Assembly: GCA_028276365.1 (NCBI GenBank)
Contig: JAPYWL010000060.1
Span: forward strand, 1 to 6,378
DNA length: 6,378 nucleotides
Reading direction: 5' to 3'
Source of the DNA: Deltaproteobacteria bacterium
GTDB lineage: Bacteria > DRYD01
This document shows positions 4,163 to 6,378 of the stretch, one piece after another. A program made the position numbers and the translations under genes. Numbering within the stretch: the stretch's first letter is position 1; each line of letters starts with the position of its first letter. Below the pieces are notes generated by a model, which was not told the origin of the DNA, searched no databases, and saw only the letters and a list, made by a program, of their open reading frames with translations.

Positions 4163-6378
4163 TTAATCCAAATAGATTATTTTTAATATTTTTCCAGTTT
4201 TAGGGCTTTTAATAAATTCTTTAACAAAGTTTATATTAATTTTAATTAAATTAGTTTCAATTCCTTCTCTTAATTGCCAATTAACGTTTTTTAAATTAGT
4301 TAAATATAGCTCTTTAATTTCATTTAATTTAGTTTCATTTAAATTAAAATAATCCTTTAATTTAAGAGAAACTTCTAAGTAATATTCTTTTCTAGAGATT
4401 CTTAGTTGAACAAAAGGTTCTAAATAATCAATTAGCTTTAAAGCATTAATAAAATCTTGATAATAGAAATCATAACTAGCTAATCTAATCCAATCATCAA
4501 ATCTCCCAAGTAATTCAATAATATAGGAACTTCTTAAACATTTACATTCATTACTTACCCATTTACCTAAATCTCCAGTTTTATATCTAATAACAGGCAT
4601 TAAAAACCGGTCTAAATTAGTTACAACGATCTCACCAGGTCTGTTATCAGGAAATTTTATTATTTCATTAGTTTCAGGATCTACAATCTCTACAAATTGA
4701 TAATTAGTAAGGATATGATACTGATTTTTTTCAAGATATTTACATTGATAAGCAATAGGTCCAGCATCCACAGAAGCGTATCCTGCTGACCTTATTAACC
4801 TAGTTTTTAAAACCTTTTTTAAATACTCTCTTTGATTATCATATAACACTTCTCCTCCATAAAAAATTTTCTCTATGGAAATATCTAAATTATTCTTTTC
4901 AATATATTTAGCTATTTCAAGTATCTGAGTAGGAATCCCTAAGATCACATTAGGCTTTAAAACAGATAAATACTCCACAATTAATTCAATACTGGTATTT
5001 CCTGAAACAGGTAAAATAATACAACCCAAAGCCTCTAAAGCTTTATTAACCGCAATAAAAGAAGTCCATAAATTCCCCGACATAAATAAATTAGCAACTA
5101 CATCATTTTTAGTTATTCCAGCTAAAAAATAAATCTGAGATAAATAATAAGTAATCTTTTCAAACTCATCAAATGAATATGCTATATACTTATGTTTTCC
5201 AGTAGTCCCCCCTGTAGAAAATATATAACATTTTTCATAAGTAGTTAATATATCTTTAGAACCAGTTAAAGAATGATTATAGATATCGTCTCTTGTAATT
5301 AAAGGTAAATTATAAAATATATCAAATAAATTACTTTCATTGATTTGATCAATATTTTTTATATTAAATTTTTCTAATACTTTAGAATATTTTTGTTTAT
5401 AAAAATGAGAGTTATTGTAAGCGTGTTTTAGTAAAAATATTAGCTTATTAGTTATATAAAAGGGTTTTAATTTAGATAAATCTTCTTCTAAGAATACATC
5501 AAAATTAGATTTGTTTTTTTCAATAGTAACTAATTTAGAGAACCTTTTAAAAATATAATCCCCTTCATAAGGAGCACCTATATAACTATGAGCTATCAAT
5601 CCAATATTAGTAAATCTTGTTATATTAATAGTAGCTAATTTTTCAGTATATTCATATAATTTTTCGTTAGTAGTTAATATTGAACAGCTTTGTAAAATAT
5701 CTCGATTTTTTTCTAATTTTGATGTTAAAATATCAATATTCTCTATATTTTTAACATAAATAAATCTGTTAAGGGGAGAAATAAAAAAATATTCATCATC
5801 AGATAAATCCAAAACTACTCTATCATAATAAATAGCCTTATTTAAAACTTCTTTTGATAATGCTAATTCCTTTGATATAAATTGTTCAACATATTCATCA
5901 AAAGATAATTCATATTGAGGTATCTCATTTAGCATTAAATTTAAATGATGAGATAATTTATTAGCAAAGTATTTAAGAAACTCAATATCAGTTTTTCCGA
6001 TAATATATATAACTTGAGGAGAAGCGCAAGACCTTTGTTCCCACAAACTTATATCATATGCTAAATTCTCACATATAAAATCTATATTATAATTTAAAAA
6101 TATTTCAGTATCTATAATAGAAATACTATACTTAGGTCCAAATATAACTATATGTTTATTAGGTTCAATATTTTCTAAGAAGTATTTAGTAGAATCTCTA
6201 CCACCCCAAACTACTATCCCATCTATATACTCATTTAACAAATCTATTAGTTTTTTAGATTTATAATCAAAATTAACAATAGCAAATAAAGAAGCTAATT
6301 GTCTATCTATCTCTAAAAAACTCTTAGCAAACAGTAACCCAAAAGTAGTACCTACTTTTGATGAAGTCTTTATTATAT
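4163..6378 (-). CDS. LuxC-type acyl-CoA reductase fused to a PaaK/LuxE-type adenylate-forming domain (5' part outside the window)
   Basis: The frame is open from the right edge to TAA at 4163, giving 737 visible residues (numbered here from the edge). The TTG at 6241 lies inside the first domain and is not the start. Residues 1 to about 300 are the C-terminal part of a LuxC fatty acyl reductase: VVWGG (55-59), FGPKYS (79-84) and WEQRSCASPQ (112-121) with catalytic Cys117. By comparison with LuxC, roughly 150-200 residues are missing. From about 305 a PaaK-like domain follows: LKHAYNNSHFYKQKY, P-loop STGGTTGK (387-394), YGGE (506-509), AGYASVDAG (531-539), Cys611/Cys613, RYKTGDLG (597-604), GRFDDWI (624-630) and the C-terminal lysine motif SPKTGK (724-729). 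The expected chemistry is ATP-dependent activation of a carboxylic acid, transfer to a thiol, then NAD(P)H reduction to an aldehyde, as LuxE plus LuxC do together. The substrate is unknown and no luciferase is in view. Confidence 0.88.
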   Translation of the reverse strand, partial: IIKTSSKVGTTFGLLFAKSFLEIDRQLASLFAIVNFDYKSKKLIDLLNEYIDGIVVWGGRDSTKYFLENIEPNKHIVIFGPKYSISIIDTEIFLNYNIDFICENLAYDISLWEQRSCASPQVIYIIGKTDIEFLKYFANKLSHHLNLMLNEIPQYELSFDEYVEQFISKELALSKEVLNKAIYYDRVVLDLSDDEYFFISPLNRFIYVKNIENIDILTSKLEKNRDILQSCSILTTNEKLYEYTEKLATINITRFTNIGLIAHSYIGAPYEGDYIFKRFSKLVTIEKNKSNFDVFLEEDLSKLKPFYITNKLIFLLKHAYNNSHFYKQKYSKVLEKFNIKNIDQINESNLFDIFYNLPLITRDDIYNHSLTGSKDILTTYEKCYIFSTGGTTGKHKYIAYSFDEFEKITYYLSQIYFLAGITKNDVVANLFMSGNLWTSFIAVNKALEALGCIILPVSGNTSIELIVEYLSVLKPNVILGIPTQILEIAKYIEKNNLDISIEKIFYGGEVLYDNQREYLKKVLKTRLIRSAGYASVDAGPIAYQCKYLEKNQYHILTNYQFVEIVDPETNEIIKFPDNRPGEIVVTNLDRFLMPVIRYKTGDLGKWVSNECKCLRSSYIIELLGRFDDWIRLASYDFYYQDFINALKLIDYLEPFVQLRISRKEYYLEVSLKLKDYFNLNETKLNEIKELYLTNLKNVNWQLREGIETNLIKININFVKEFIKSPKTGKILKIIYLD

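Noticed and set aside
4163-6378. Simple annotation as phenylacetate-CoA ligase
   Set aside because: The PaaK-like domain accounts only for the C-terminal part; the first roughly 300 visible residues carry LuxC motifs, and nothing indicates phenylacetate as substrate.

Overview
The window is very A+T-rich. Every convincing gene lies on the minus strand, so the reading order is from high to low coordinates. The first gene read runs off the right edge, and the last one runs off the left edge. Leucine is mostly TTA, isoleucine is often ATA, and several genes have purine-rich ribosome binding sites (RBSs) of the AAGGGG or GGAGGAG type. This suggests a low-G+C, Firmicutes-like bacterium. The last gene looks like a secreted or outer-membrane beta-barrel protein, which would fit a two-membrane lineage such as Halanaerobiales, or possibly Fusobacteria. 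That lineage guess is inference.

Layout in transcription order: (1) 6378-4163, the C-terminal part of a fusion between a LuxC-type acyl-CoA reductase (aldehyde-dehydrogenase-like) and a PaaK/LuxE-type adenylate-forming domain. (2) 4089-2728, a dihydrolipoyl-dehydrogenase-like flavoprotein with an intact redox disulfide and His/Glu pair. (3) 2677-1508, a queuosine salvage protein (Qng1/DUF2419 family). (4) 1440-754, an HD-domain phosphohydrolase with its own likely extended -10 promoter. (5) 728-363, a small one-membrane-helix protein with HxH and CxxC. (6) 248 to the edge, the start of an exported protein resembling zinc-regulated, TonB-receptor-like outer-membrane proteins.

The first three genes are 73 and 50 bases apart and could be co-transcribed. 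They do not form an obvious single pathway: the fusion should activate a carboxylic acid and reduce it to an aldehyde, the flavoprotein is a disulfide oxidoreductase, and Qng1 recovers queuine for tRNA modification. Genes 5 and 6 look like a metal-linked envelope pair.

The most distinctive non-coding signal is between genes 5 and 6. A perfect 14-base inverted repeat (253-266 and 380-393) places an anti-Shine-Dalgarno inside the last codons of gene 5, opposite the Shine-Dalgarno of gene 6. Between the arms are four TAAATTAAGATA-like repeats and a 7-base stem followed by a U-rich run. This could be a switch controlling expression of the outer-membrane protein, possibly coupled to translation of gene 5. 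No RNA genes, CRISPR arrays, insertion sequences or origins were seen, and there is no gene-free stretch over 300 bases.
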